This document shows, piece by piece, positions 20,672 through 33,993 of a DNA stretch of 64,000 nucleotides. The notes below the pieces were generated by a model. That model did no database searches. It was given only the letters and a program-made list of their open reading frames with translations, and was not told the DNA's origin. The translations under genes and the position numbers were made by a program. Source of the DNA: Gadus chalcogrammus (Eukaryota > Chordata > Actinopteri > Gadiformes > Gadidae); contig NC_079422.1 of NCBI RefSeq assembly GCF_026213295.1, forward strand, positions 21,430,753 to 21,494,752. The letters run 5' to 3'. The number at the start of each line of letters is the position of its first letter. Position 1 is the stretch's first letter.

Positions 20672-23600
20672 AAAATAGGACGGCAGGGTACACCGTGACC
20701 ACTCCAGTCTCCATGCGCCCCACGTGTTCCTTCAATCCGGCCCTTTAACACGTGGGGCGTGGAGACTGTCCACAACGTACCCCGCACAATATAACAATGG
20801 TTAAAGAATTGTATTTATACTGGTACCACCCGAATGTTGAATAAAGTAATGGTGCTGCAATTCTTTTTTGGGGGGTGGGGGGCGGGGCGGACTCGGAAAG
20901 ATGAGACGCCATTTAGTATAGTGACAACTTTTATTAAATGATTTGTATTACTATTCTTTCAAAATTGCTGAAGAATGTCCAGTATTTTTCAAAAGCCAGA
21001 TCATCAGAGCTGCCTCATGGGATATGGAACGCGCGGACGGAAGGCTGGGCTCAGTTTCCATGAGAATAGAACAGAATAGAATAGAAAGCTTATATTCTGC
21101 ACAGTAAAGACCACAAACAGACAACAAACATCAGTGCAGATCTGAGTTCAGTATGGTGACAGCTTTGAGAAAGAAGCTGTTCCTGAGTCTATATATGGAC
21201 CTGAAGCGCCTGCCAGAGGGCAACAGGTTGAAGAGATGGTAGCCGGGGTGGGTGGTGTCCTTCAGGATGCCTCTGGCCCTGCTGAGAAACCGGCAATTTG
21301 CATGCATTTAAATAACAACAGAGGAACACATGTTGGACATCATTTCGTACATGTAGGCTATTTCCAATCTTAAAAAGTGGACAATATCTTCAAATGACAA
21401 TCATTTAACACTAATCCGAGCCGCGCTGACTCTGTCCGTGGTGCTTAAAGTGTAGTAGGCTAATGGTCTCGTCAATCATCTCTGTCCATCATCTCAGTAT
21501 CAATTTGAATGCTTTATCATTTGTCTTGAGTTTCTGACTAAATTGATTTTCAGGGCGATATGTAGGCTACAAAGTTTAAAACATTAATTTCACAGTCTAA
21601 CAGTGTGAAAAATAAGACGGCAGGGTACACCGTGACCAGTCTCCATGCTCCCCACGTGTTCCTTCAATCCGGCCCTTTAACACGTGGGACGTGGAGACTG
21701 CCCACAACGAACCCTGCACAATATAATAATTAATACCGAATGGTATTTATGCTGGTACCACCCTAATGTTGAACAAAGTAATGGTGCCGCAATAATGTTT
21801 TGGTTGGTGGGGGGCCGGGGGGATTCGGAAAGATGAGTTTTAGTAAAGTGACAACTTTTATTAAATGGATTGTATTACTATTCTTTCAAAATTGCTGAGG
21901 AATGTCCAATATTTTTCAAAAGCCAGATCATCAGAGCTGCCTCATGGGATATGGAACGCGCGGACAGAAGGCTGGGCCCAGTTTCCATGAGAAACCGGCA
22001 CGTTGGTTGCTTTTAAATAACAACAGAGGAACACATGTTGAACATCATTTCGTGCATGTAGGCTATTTCCAATCTTGAAAAGTGGACAATATCTTCAAAT
22101 GAAAATCATTTAACACTAATCTGAGCAACGCTGACTCGGTCCGTAGTGCTTAAAGTGTAGTAGGCTAATGGTCTCGTCAATCATCTCTGTCCATCTCCTC
22201 AGCATTAATTTGAATGCTTTATCATTTGCCGTTTTTTTTCCCCTTTTCCAGTCTTGTGTTTTTGACTAAATTGATTTCCAGGGCGATATGTAGGCTACAA
22301 AGTTTAAAACATTCATTTCCCAGTCTAACAGTGTGAAAAATAAGACGGCAGGGTACACCGTGACCAGTCTCCATGCGCCCCACGTGTTCCTTCAATCCGG
22401 CCCATTAACACGTGGGACGTGGAGACTGTCCACAACGTACCCTGCACAATATAGTGAATAATACCGAATTGTATTTATACTGGTACCACCCTAATGTTGA
22501 ATAAAGTAATGGTGCCGCAATATTTTTTGGGGGGGTGGGGGGCGGGGGGGATTCGGAAAGATGCGTTTTGGTAAAGTGACAACTTTTATTAAATGGATTG
22601 TATTACTATTCTTTCAAAATTGCTGAGGAATGTCCAATATTTTTCAAAAGCCAGATCATCAGAGCTGCCTCATGGGATATGGAACGCGCGGACAGAAGGC
22701 TGGGCTCAGTTTCCATGAGAAACCGGCACGTTGGTTGCTTTTAAATAACAACAGAGGAACACATGTTGGACATCATTTCGTATATGTAGGCTATTTCCAA
22801 TCTTAAAAAGCGGACAATATCTTCAAATGACAATCATTTAACTCTAATCCGAGCCGCGCTGACTCTGTCCGTGGTGCTTAAAGTGTAGTAGGCTAATGGT
22901 CTCGTCAATCATCTCTGTCCATCTCCTCAGCATCAATTTGAATGCTTTATCATTTGCCGGTTTTTTCCCCTTTTCCAGTCTTGTGTTTCTTACTAAATTG
23001 ATTTCCAGGGCGATATGTAGGCTAGAAAGTTTAAAACATTAATTTCCCAGTCTAACAGCGCGAAAAATAAGACGGCAGGGGACACTGTGACCAGTCTCCA
23101 GCGCCCCACGTGTACCTTCAATCCGGCCCTTTAACACGTGGGACGTGGAGACTGTCCACAACGTACCCTGCACAATATAACAAATAATACCGAATTGTAT
23201 TTATACTGGTACCACCCAAATGTTGAATAAAGTAATGGTGCCGCAATATTTTTTTGGGGGTTGGGGGGCGGGGGGGATTCGGAAAGATGAGTTTCAGTAT
23301 AGTGACAACTTTTATTCAATGATTTGTATTACTATTCTTTCAAAATTGCTGAGGAATGTCCAACATTTTTCAAAAGCCAGATCATCAGAGCTGCCTCACG
23401 GGATATGGAACGCGCGGACAGAAGGCTGGGCTCAGTTTCCATGAGAAACCGGCACGTTGGTTGCTTTTAAATAACAACAGAGGAACACATGTTGAACATC
23501 ATTTCGTGCATATAGGCTATTTCCAATCTTGAAAAGTGGACAATATCTTCAAATGACAATCATTGAACACTAATCCGAGCCGCGCTGACTCTGTCCGTGG

Positions 23601-26600
23601 TGCTTAAAGTGTAGTAGGCTAATGGTCTCGTCAATCATCTCTGTCCATCTCCTCAGCATCAATTTGAATGCTTTATCATTTGCCGGTTTTTTCCCCTTTT
23701 CCAGTCTTGTGTTTCTTACTAAATAGATTTCCAGGGCGATATGTAGGCTAGAAAGTTTAAAACATTCATTTCACAGTCTAAGAGTGTGAAAAATAAGACG
23801 GCAGGGTACACCGTGACCAGTCTCCATGCGCCCCACGTGTTCCTTCAATCCGGCCCTTTAACGCGTGGGACGTGGAGACTGTCCACAACGTACCCTATAA
23901 AATATAATAAATAATACCGAATTGTATTTATGCTGGTACCACCCTAATGTTGAATAAAGTAATGGTTCTTCAATAATGTTTCGGTTGGTGGAGGCGGGGG
24001 GGATTTGGAAAGATTAGTTTTAGTAAAGTGACAACTTTTATTAAATGGATTGTATTACTATTCTTTCAAAATTGCTGAGGAATGTCCAATATTTTTCAAA
24101 AGCCAGATCATCAGAGCTGCCTCATGGGATATGGAACGCGCGGACAGAAGGCTGGGCTCAGTTTCAAACTTTCCATGAGAAACCGGCACGTTGGTTGCTT
24201 TTAAATAACAACAGAGGAACCCATGTTGGACATCATTTCGTATATGTAGGCTATTTCCAATCTTAAAAAGCGGACAATATCTTCAAATGACAATCATTTA
24301 ACTCTAATCCGAGCCGCGCTGACTCTGTCCGTGGTGCTTAAATAGGCTAATGGTCTCGTCAATTATCTCTGTCCATCTCCTCAGCATCAATTTGAATGCT
24401 ATATCATTTGCCGGTTTTTTCCTCTTTTCCAGTCTTGTGTTTCTTACTAAATTGATTTCCAGGGCGATATGTAGGCTAGAAAGTTTAAAACATTAATTTC
24501 ACAGTCTAAGAGAGTACGAAAAATAAGACGGCAGGGAACACCGTGACCAGTCTCCATGCGCCCCACGTGTTCCTTCAATCCGGCCCTTTAACACGTGGGA
24601 CGTGGAGACTGTCCACAACGTACCCTGCACAATATAGTGAATAATATCGAATTGTATTTATACTGGTACCACCCTAATGTTGAATAAAGTAATGGTGCCG
24701 CAATATTTTTTGGGGGGGTGGGGGGCGGGGGGGATTCGGAAAGATGAGTTTTAGTAAAGTGACAACTTTTATTAAATGATTTGTATTACTATTCTTTCAA
24801 AATTTCTGAGGAATGTCCAACATTTTTCAAAAGCCAGATCATCAGAGCTGCCTCATGGGATATGGAACGCGCGGACAGAAGGCTGGGCTCAGTTTCCATG
24901 AGAAACCGGCACGTTGGTTGCTTTTAAATAACAACAGAGGAACACATGTTGGACATCATTTCGTACATGTAGGCTATTTCCAATCTTAAAAAGTGGACAA
25001 ATGACAATCATTTAACTCTAATCCGAGCCGCGCTGACTCTGTCCGTGGTGCTTAAAGTGTAGTAGGCTAATGGTCTCGTCAATCACCTCTGTCCATTTCC
25101 TCAGTAGGCTTATCAATTTGAATGCTTTATCATTTGCCGGTTTTTCCCTTTTTCCAGTCTTGTGTTTCTGACTAAATTGATTTTCAGGGCGATATGCAGG
25201 CTACAAAGTTTAAAACATTCATTTCCCAGTCTAACAATTTGAAAAAAAAGACGGCAGGGTACACCGTGACCAGTCTCCATGCGCCCCACGTGTTCCTTCA
25301 ATCCGGCCCTTTAACACGTGGGACGTGGAGACTGCCCACAACGTACCCTGCACAATATAATAAATAATACGGAATTGTATTTATACTGGTATCACCCTAA
25401 TGTTGAATAAAGTAATGGTGCCGCAATATTTTTTGGGGGGGTTGGGGCGGTGGGGATTCGGAAAGATGAGTTTCAGTGTAGTGACAACTTTTATTCAATG
25501 ATTTGTATAACTACTCTTTCAAAATTGCTGAGGAATGTCCGATATTTTTCAAAAGCCAGATCATCAGAGCTGCCTCATGGGATATGGAACGCGCGGACAG
25601 AAGGCTGGGCTCAGTTTCCATGAGAAACCGGCACGTTGGTTGCTTTTAAATAACAACAGAGGAACACATGTTGAACATCATTTCGTATATGTAGGCTATT
25701 TCCAATCTTAAAAAGCGGACAATATCTTCAAATGACAATCATTTAACTCTAATCCGAGCCGCGCTGACTCTGTCCGTGGTGCTTAAAGTGTAGTAGGCTA
25801 ATGGTCTCGTCAATCACCTCTGTCCATTTCCTCAGTATCAATTTGAATGCTTTATCATTTGCCGGTTTTTCCCTTTTTCCAGTCTTGTGTTTCTGACTAA
25901 ATTGATTTTCAGGGCGATATGTAGGCTACAAAGTTTAAAACATTCATTTCCCAGTCTAACAATGTGAAAAAAAAGACGGCAGGGTACACTGTGACCAGTC
26001 TCCATGCGGCCCACGTGTTCCTTCAATCCGGCCCTTTAACACGTGGGACGTGGAGACTGTCCACAACGTACCCTGCACAATATAAAAAATAATACCGAAT
26101 TGTATTTATACTGGTATCACCCTAATGTTGAATAAAGTAATGGTGCCGCAATATTTTTTGGGGGGGTTGGGGGCGGTGGGGATTCGGAAAGATGAGTTTT
26201 AGTGTAGTGACAACTTTTATTCAATGATTTGTATAACTACTCTTTCAAAATTGCTGAGGAATGTCCGATATTTTTCAAAAGCCAGATCATCAGAGCTGCC
26301 TCATGGGATATGGAACGCGCGGACAGAAGGCTGGGCTCAGTTTCCATGAGAAACCGGCACGTGGTTGCTTTTAAATAACAACAGAGGAACACATGTTGGA
26401 CATCATTTCGTATATGTAGGCTATTTCCAATCTTAAAAAGCGGACAATATCTTCAAATGACAATCATTTAACTCTAATCCGAGCCGCGCTGACTCTGTCC
26501 GTGGTGCTTAAAGTGTAGTAGGCTAATGGTCTCGTCAATCATCTCTGTCCATCTCCTCAGTATCAATTTGAATGCTTTATCATTTGCCGGTTTTTCCCTT

Positions 26601-29600
26601 TTTCCAGTCTTGGGTTTCTTACTAAATAGATTTCCAGGGCGATATGTAGGCTACAAAGTTTAAAACATTCATTTCCCAGTCTAACAATGTGAAAAAAAAG
26701 ACGGCAGGGGACACTGTGACCAGTCTCCATGCTCCCAACGTGTTCCTTCAATCCGGCCCTTTAACACGTGGGACGTGGAGACTGTCCACAACGTACCCTG
26801 CACAATATAGTGAGCAATACCGAATTGTATTTATACTGGTACCACCCTAATGTTGAATAAAGTAATGGTGCCGCAATATTTTTTTGGGGGGTGGGGGGTG
26901 GGGGGGATTCGGAAAGATGAGTTTCAGTGTAGTGACAACTTTTATTCAATGATTTGTATTACTATTCTTTCAAAATTGCTGAGGAATGTCCAATATTTTT
27001 CAAAAGCCAGATCATCAGAGCTGCCTCATGGGATATGGAACGCGCGGACAGAAGGCATGGGCTCAGTTTCCATGAGAAACCGGCACGTTGGTTGCTTTTA
27101 AATAACAACAGAGGAACACATGTTGGACATCATTTCGTATATGTAGGCTATTTCCAATCTTAAAAAGCGGACAATATCTTCAAATGACAATCATTTAACT
27201 CTAATCCGAGCCGCGCTGACTCTGTCCGTGGTGCTTAAAGTGTAGTAGGCTAATGGTCTCGTCAATCATCTCTGTCCATCTCCTCAGTATCAATTTGAAT
27301 GCTTTATCATTTGCCGGTTTTTTCCCTTTTTCCAGTCTTGGGTTTCTTACTAAATAGATTTCCAGGGCGATATGTAGGCTACAAAGTTTAAAACATTCAT
27401 TTCCCAGTCTAACAATGTGAAAAAAAAGACGGCAGGGGACACTGTGACCAGTCTCCGTGCGCCCTACGTGTTCCTTCAATCCGGCCCTTTAACACGTGGG
27501 ACGTGGAGACTGTCCACAACGTACCCTGCACAATATAGTGAAAAATACCGAATTGTATTTATACTGGTACCACCCTAATGTTGAATAAAGTAATGGTGCC
27601 GCAATATTTTTTTGGGGGGTGGGGGGCGGGGGGGATTCGGAAAGATGAGTTTCAGTGTAGTGACAACTTTTATTCAATGATTTGTATTACTATTCTTTCA
27701 AAATTGCTGAGGAATGTCCAATATTTTTCAAAAGCCAGATCATCAGAGCTGCCTCATGGGATATGGAACGCGCGGACAGAAGGCATGGGCTCAGTTTCCA
27801 TGAGAAACCGGCACGTTGGTTGCTTTTAAATAACAACAGAGGAACACATGTTGGACATCATTTCGTATATGTAGGCTATTTCCAATCTTAAAAAGCGGAC
27901 AATATCTTCAAATGACAATCATTTAACTCTAATCCGAGCCGCGCTGACTCTGTCCGTGGTGCTTAAAGTGTAGTAGGCTAATGGTCTCGTCAATCATCTC
28001 TGTCCATCTCCTCAGTATCAATTTGAATGCTTTATCATTTGCCGGTTTTTCCCTTTTTCCAGTCTTGGGTTTCTTACTAAATAGATTTCCAGGGCGATAT
28101 GTAGGCTACAAAGTTTAAAACATTCATTTCCCAGTCTAACAATGTGAAAAAAAAGACGGCAGGGGACACTGTGACCAGTCTCCATGCGCCCCACGTGTTC
28201 CTTCAATCCGGCCCTTTAACACGTGGGACGTGGAGACTGTCCACAACGTACCCTGCACAATATAGTGAAAAATACCGAATTGTATTTATACTGGTACCAC
28301 CCTAATGTTGAATAAAGTAATGGTGCCGCAATATTTTTTTGGGGGGTGGGGGGCGGGGGGGATTCGGAAAGATGAGTTTCAGTGTAGTGACAACTTTTAT
28401 TCAATGATTTGTATTACTATTCTTTCAAAATTGCTGAGGAATGTCCAATATTTTTCAAAAGCCAGATCATCAGAGCTGCCTCATGGGATATGGAACGCGC
28501 GGACAGAAGGCATGGGCTCAGTTTCCATGAGAAACCGGCACGTTGGTTGCTTTTAAATAACAACAGAGGAACACATGTTGGACATCATTTCGTATATGTA
28601 GGCTATTTCCAATCTTAAAAAGCGGACAATATCTTCAAATGACAATCATTTAACTCTAATCCGAGCCGCGCTGACTCTGTCCGTGGTGCTTAAAGTGTAG
28701 TAGGCTAATGGTCTCTTCAATCATCTCTGTCCATCTCCTCAGTATCAATTTGAATGCTTTATCATTTGCCGGTTTTTCCCTTTTTCCAGTCTTGTGTTTC
28801 TTACTAAATAGATTTCCAGGGCGATATGTAGGCTACAAAGTTTAAAACATTCATTTCACAGTCTAACAATGTGAAAAATAAGACGGCAGGGTACACCGTG
28901 ACCAGTCTCCATGCGGCCCACGTGTTCCTTCAATCCGGCCCTTTAACACGTGGGACGTGGAGACTGTCCACAACGTATCCCGCACAATATAACAAATAAT
29001 ACCGAATTGTCTTTATACTGGTACCACCCTAATGTTGAATAAAGTAATGGTGCCGCAATATTTTTTGGGGGGGTGGGGGGCGGGGGGGATTCGGAAAGAT
29101 GAGTTTTAGTAAAGTGACAACTTTTATTAAATGGATTGTATTACTATTCTTTCAAAATTGCTGAGGAATGTCCAATATTTTTCAAAAGCCAGATCATCAG
29201 AGCTGCCTCATGGGATATGGAACGCGCGGACAGAAGGCTGGGCTCAGTTTCCATGAGAAACCGGCACGTTGGTTGCTTTTAAATAACAACAGAGGAACAC
29301 ATGTTGGACATCATTTCGTGCATGTAGGCTATCTCCAATCTTGAAAAGTGGACAATATATTCAAAAGACAATAATTTAACACTAATCCAAGCCACGCTGA
29401 CTCTGTACGTGGTGCTTTAAGTGTAGTAGGGTCTCGTCAATCATCTCCGTCCATCACCTCAGTATCAATTTGAATGCTTTATCATTTGCCGGTTTTTCCC
29501 TTTTTCCAGTCTTGTGTTTCTGACTAAACTGATTTCCAGGGCGATATGTAGGCTAGAAAGTTTAAAACATTCATTTCACAGTCTAACAGTGTTAAAAATA

Positions 29601-31513
29601 AGACGGCAGGGTACACCGTGACCAGTCTCCATGCGCCCCACGTGTTCCTTCAATCCGGCCCTTTAACACGTGGGACGTGGAGACTGTCCACAACGTACCC
29701 TGCACATTATAGTGAATAATACCGAATTGTATTTATACTGGTACCACCTTAATGTTGAATAAAGCAATGGTTCTTCTATAATGCTTCGGTTGGTGGAGGT
29801 GGGGGGGATTCGGAAAGATGAGTTTTAGTAAAGTGACAACTTTTATTAAATGGATTGTATTACTATTCTTTCAAAATTGCTGAGGAATGTCCAATATTTT
29901 TCAAAAGCCAGATCATCAGAGCTGCCTCATGGGATATGGAACGCGCGGACAGAAGGCTGGGCTCAGTTTAAAACTTTCCATGAGAAACCGGCACGTTGGT
30001 TGCTTTTAAATAACAACAGAGGAACCCATGTTGGACATCATTTCGTATATGTAGGCTATTTCCAATCTTAAAAAGTGGACTATATCTTCAAATGACAATC
30101 ATTTAACTCTAATCCGAGCCGCGCTCACTCTGTCCGTGGTGCTTAAAGTGTAGAAGAGAGTACGAAAAATAAGACGGCAGGGTACACCGTGACCAGTCTC
30201 CATGCGCCCCACGTGTTCCTTCAATCCGGCCCTTTAACACGTGGGACGTGGAGACTGTCCAGAACGTACCCTGCACAATATAGTGAATAATACCGAATTG
30301 TATTTATATTGGTACCACCCTAATGTTGAATAAAGTAATGGTGCCGCAATATTTTTTTGGGGGTTGGGGGGCGGGGGGGATTCGGAAAGATGAGTTTCAG
30401 TATAGTGACAACTTTTATTCAATGATTTGTATTACTATTCTTTCAAAATTGCTGAGGAATGTCCAATATTTTTCAAAAGCCAGATCATCAGAGCTGCCTC
30501 ATGGGATATGGAACGCGCGGACAGAAGGCTGGGCTCAGTTTCCATGAGAAACCGGCACGTTGGTTGCTTTTAAATAACAACAGAGGAACACATGTTGGAC
30601 ATCATTTCGTGCATGTAGGCTATCTCCAATCTTGAAAAGTGGACAATATATTCAAAAGACAATAATTTAACACTAATCCGAGCCGCGCTGACTCTGTCCG
30701 TGGTGCTTAAAGTGTAGTAGGCTAATGGTCTCGTCAATCATCTCTGTCCATCTCCTCAGCATCAATTTGAATGCTTTATCATTTGCCGGTTTTTTCCCCT
30801 TTTCCAGTCTTGTGTTTCTTACTAAATTGATTTCCAGGGCGATATGTAGGCTAGAAAGTTTAAAACATTAATTCCACAGTCTAAGAGAGTACGAAAAATA
30901 AGACGGCAGGGTACACCGTGACCAGTCTCCATGCGCCCCACGTGTTCCTTCAATCCGGCCCTTTAACACGTGGGACGTGGAGACTGTCCACAACGTACCC
31001 TGCACATTATAGTGAATAATACCGAATTGTATTTATACTGGTACCACCCTAATGTTGAATAAAGTAATGGTGCCGCAATATTTTTTGGGGGGGTGGGGGG
31101 CGGGGGATTCGGAAAGATGAGTTTCAGTATCGTGACAACTTTTATTAAATGATTTGTATTACTATTCTTTCAAAATTTCTGAGGAATGTCCAACATTTTT
31201 CAAAAGCCAGATCATCAGAGCTGCCTCATGGGATATGGAACGCGCGGACAGAAGGCTGGGCTCAGTTTCCATGAGAAACCGGCACGTTGGTTGCTTTTAA
31301 ATAACAACAGAGGAACACATGTTGGACATCATTTCGTATATGTAGGCTATTTCCAATCTTAAAAAGCGGACAATATCTTACACTAATTGTATTTATACTG
31401 GTACCACCCTAATGTCGAACTAAGTAATGGTGCCGCAATAATTTTTTGGGGGGCGGGGGGGATTCGGAAAGATGAGTTTCAGTATAGTGACACATTTTAT
31501 TCAATGAATTGTA
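20672..31513. repeat. Tandem satellite array 1 (about 727-bp monomer)
   Basis: Fifteen direct copies, counted by the motif AACACGTGGGACGTGGAGAC at about 20747, 21679, 22407, 23132, 23860, 24590, 25312, 26038, 26763, 27491, 28219, 28945, 29665, 30236 and 30965. Spacing is 720-730 bp, except 932 (a LINE insertion) and 571 (an internal deletion). A partial copy closes the array at 31,387-31,513. Each monomer has the inverted repeat with CACGTG in both arms. Most then have a G-run (GGGGGGTGGGGGGCGGGGGG type), a stretch ending in TTCAAAATTGCTGAGGAATG, and ATGGGATATGGAACGCGCGG. Short repeated open frames of 60-80 codons are by-products of monomer identity. Confidence 0.95.
21067..21282 (-). mobile_element. 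5'-truncated LINE 3' end inserted in a satellite monomer
   Basis: The first monomer is interrupted by 216 bp flanked by TGAGAA (21061-21066 and 21283-21288). On the minus strand it reads ARGILKDTTHPGYHLFNLLP then SGRRFRSI, the C-terminus of a non-LTR reverse-transcriptase protein. It ends in a (TTCTA)-rich tail. It is a retroposon insertion. Confidence 0.78.
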
Positions 31514-33109
31514 GGGTGGCCGGCCCTGACCAATTTGGCGCCCTAGGCAAGATTTTTGCTGGCGCCCCCTACCCCTTTTGATCGCACAGTTAATTCGACT
31601 ACCAATGTTCATAAACTCAGAAAAGCTACAAAGCTTTGTCTTTGAGACTCTTTGATTTTAGATAGAAAATTAAACACACAAAACGTATTAAAAAACCAAG
31701 TAACAAGCAATGAATCATAAATACAATGTGGTATGCACAAAATACTGCAGACGTTAGAACCTTTAATAATTAAACACTTTGCAGTAAAAAAAAAAGTCTT
31801 GCAAAACAAGTGACAATGAATCACTCATGCAATAAGGTATGCACAAAATACTGCAAAGAAATGCATGATGTTTACTAAAGGCATTCATAAGCAAAATAAT
31901 AGGTTCAGATTCAAATTATTGTGAATACAATTAAATGTAGTATGGTTTATCTAGTTTGGTTCTAATCAGAGATTAAACAAGCACTCAACTGAAGTGTAAA
32001 AAAAATACAATAAAGTTTTAGGGCTGTGCAGAGGTAGACGGGACGGCAGAACCTGATGCTGTGTCTCTGGGAGTGGCACTGAAATATTTTAAAAGTGCAT
32101 CTGAAGAGAGAAGAGAAGTATATGTGACGACTGCATGTTACATTTTAATAAAATAACAGATGCTTGGTGTGCTATACATGAGACTAATAATGAAAATGTG
32201 ATGGGATTCATTCAAGTTTATTGTCATTGCAATGCAATTCAGTCTCACCACAGTGCAAAAACCAGTAAAGTGCAGTGAAATGAATATATATGTACTGTAT
32301 ATATAGCCTATGAATGATATGTGAAAGCTAAGGTATGAAATGTTAACAGTAATACACTTTAACTGCACTTTAACACTGATGTAAACTTTAACAAACATAA
32401 ACTGTGACACATAAAACCAAATGCTTACAACCACCCTATTACATGTTATAAAATATTCAGGTATCATACTCAGAGAAGAAATTTCACATATATTAGTGCT
32501 CCATGTGCAAAATTGCTCAAGAAAATGCATTTGCTCTAATCTGGGACAGTGTGTGCCCTAATCTGGGACAGTCATTATGGGGGATAAAAAAGACAATATC
32601 ACCTTAATTTAAATGTATCTGCTCATGAATATTCATGTCAAATGTACATACCCATGCTTTGTGATACCAATTACTACAATACATTCATATATATATATAT
32701 ATACATAAATTAATTATGCGTGCTTGTGATTGATGTGTGAGTGACTAAAAGCATTTGTCATGGCTAGCTTGTCTAGTTAGCTTGATTTTAGTGTGACTAA
32801 AAGTGCTTTAACATAGCTAGTCCACAGACGAAACAGCAGAAATGTTAGGTGCACTGCTGCTGCATTTTGGGTTTTGTGAAACAGGAGACGCCCACCCACG
32901 CATCAGAGGTATGAGATTCCTGCAGGAAGGTTGCGCTCGAGTTCAAAAGCCCATTTGAGCTTATTCATTAGTTACACCACCCATCCTCTCATTGCTTGTG
33001 TAAAAAAAACGGAAGAATATTAGATTTGAGGACAAAACGATAGGGTGGGCTAAGGCAAGTTTTGGGTGGGCTTGAGCCCACCCAAAAAAGGTCTCGCTTC
33101 GCCACTGCT
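31514..33109. other. Transposon-derived AT-rich spacer
   Basis: Starts with a sequence resembling a hAT terminus (GGCCGGCCCTGACCAATTTG, GGCGCCCTAGGCAAG) and ends with another (GGTCTCGCTTCGCCACTG at 33,092-33,109). The two ends are not inverse copies of each other, so they belong to different elements. CTAATCTGGGACAGT is repeated at about 32,536 and 32,558. No gene seen. Confidence 0.45.
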
Positions 33110-33719
33110 TTACACAAAACAAAAGTATTCCTGCAAGGCCATGGACAGTGGCAAACAGTGGAGGGAACGTCAGCAGCACTGCAATGTTACTTTTAGCGTT
33201 TATTTACGTGTATTCATTATAGCACAAGGTTCATGACGAGATTCCCGACGAGACCCCCGACCCCCGTTGGTTTTAACGCGAAAGTTCAGCGAGAGTTTCG
33301 GTTCGGACAGTGTGGAATCGGGGGTTGTTCATGAGCGGATTGGATGGCGTATGGTGGGCTTTAATAGGTCCATGTTAGTGGGCCGTTCTACCATCTTTGT
33401 AGTCCATACAATGACTACAGGAATACAGATCGGGTCTCACGATTTCCAAATCTTAGTTGATATTATTTATAAATTTTTGATATGTTTTGATGTTGTATTC
33501 CATGCCCCCAGCATAACTTGTTGTAGCCAAACTAGAAAAAGCCAAGATTTTCTCAAACTGTTTTAATATTCGTCTCCACCCCCGTCAACAGCTTCCTCCA
33601 CACACGCACACGCACACGCACACGTCTACACAAACATTAAAACACACGAGGGCCCCGGTAGTGAGTGGGTTTTTCCATTTTTTGTGTGCTGATGGGGAAG
33701 TTGAAACGTCAGTGAACTG

Positions 33720-33889
33720 CACGTCAGTGGGGGTTGTTAGGGGGGAGAGGAGATGACCTCATGCTGAAGAAACGAAACCTAAGGTCCATTAGAAACCTAA
33801 GCCAGCCGACGTGGAAGCAGTTCTCTCTTTCAGGAGAAAATAAGACGCATTTCGGAACAGATTGTCGGAGAGACAGGAACAACAACAAG
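33720..33889 (+). other. Putative 5' UTR exon of TRIM copy 1
   Basis: The sequence up to AACAACAACAAG|GTGAGT is conserved in all three TRIM copies. It is followed by a 102-bp intron (33890-33991) ending TGTTTAG just before the start codon. The transcription start is not visible, so the left edge is arbitrary. Confidence 0.6.
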
Positions 33890-33993
33890 GTGAGTAAAAC
33901 GGCACAAATTTCAGATAAATTAAAACCTCTCTTCCCTTTATGGAATTAAATTGAAGTTGCTCACTACGTAAACCTTGTTGTCTGTGTTTAGGA

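Noticed and set aside
20341..20787. 148-codon minus-strand frame
   Set aside because: It crosses from unique spacer into the first satellite hairpin and has no recognisable domain.
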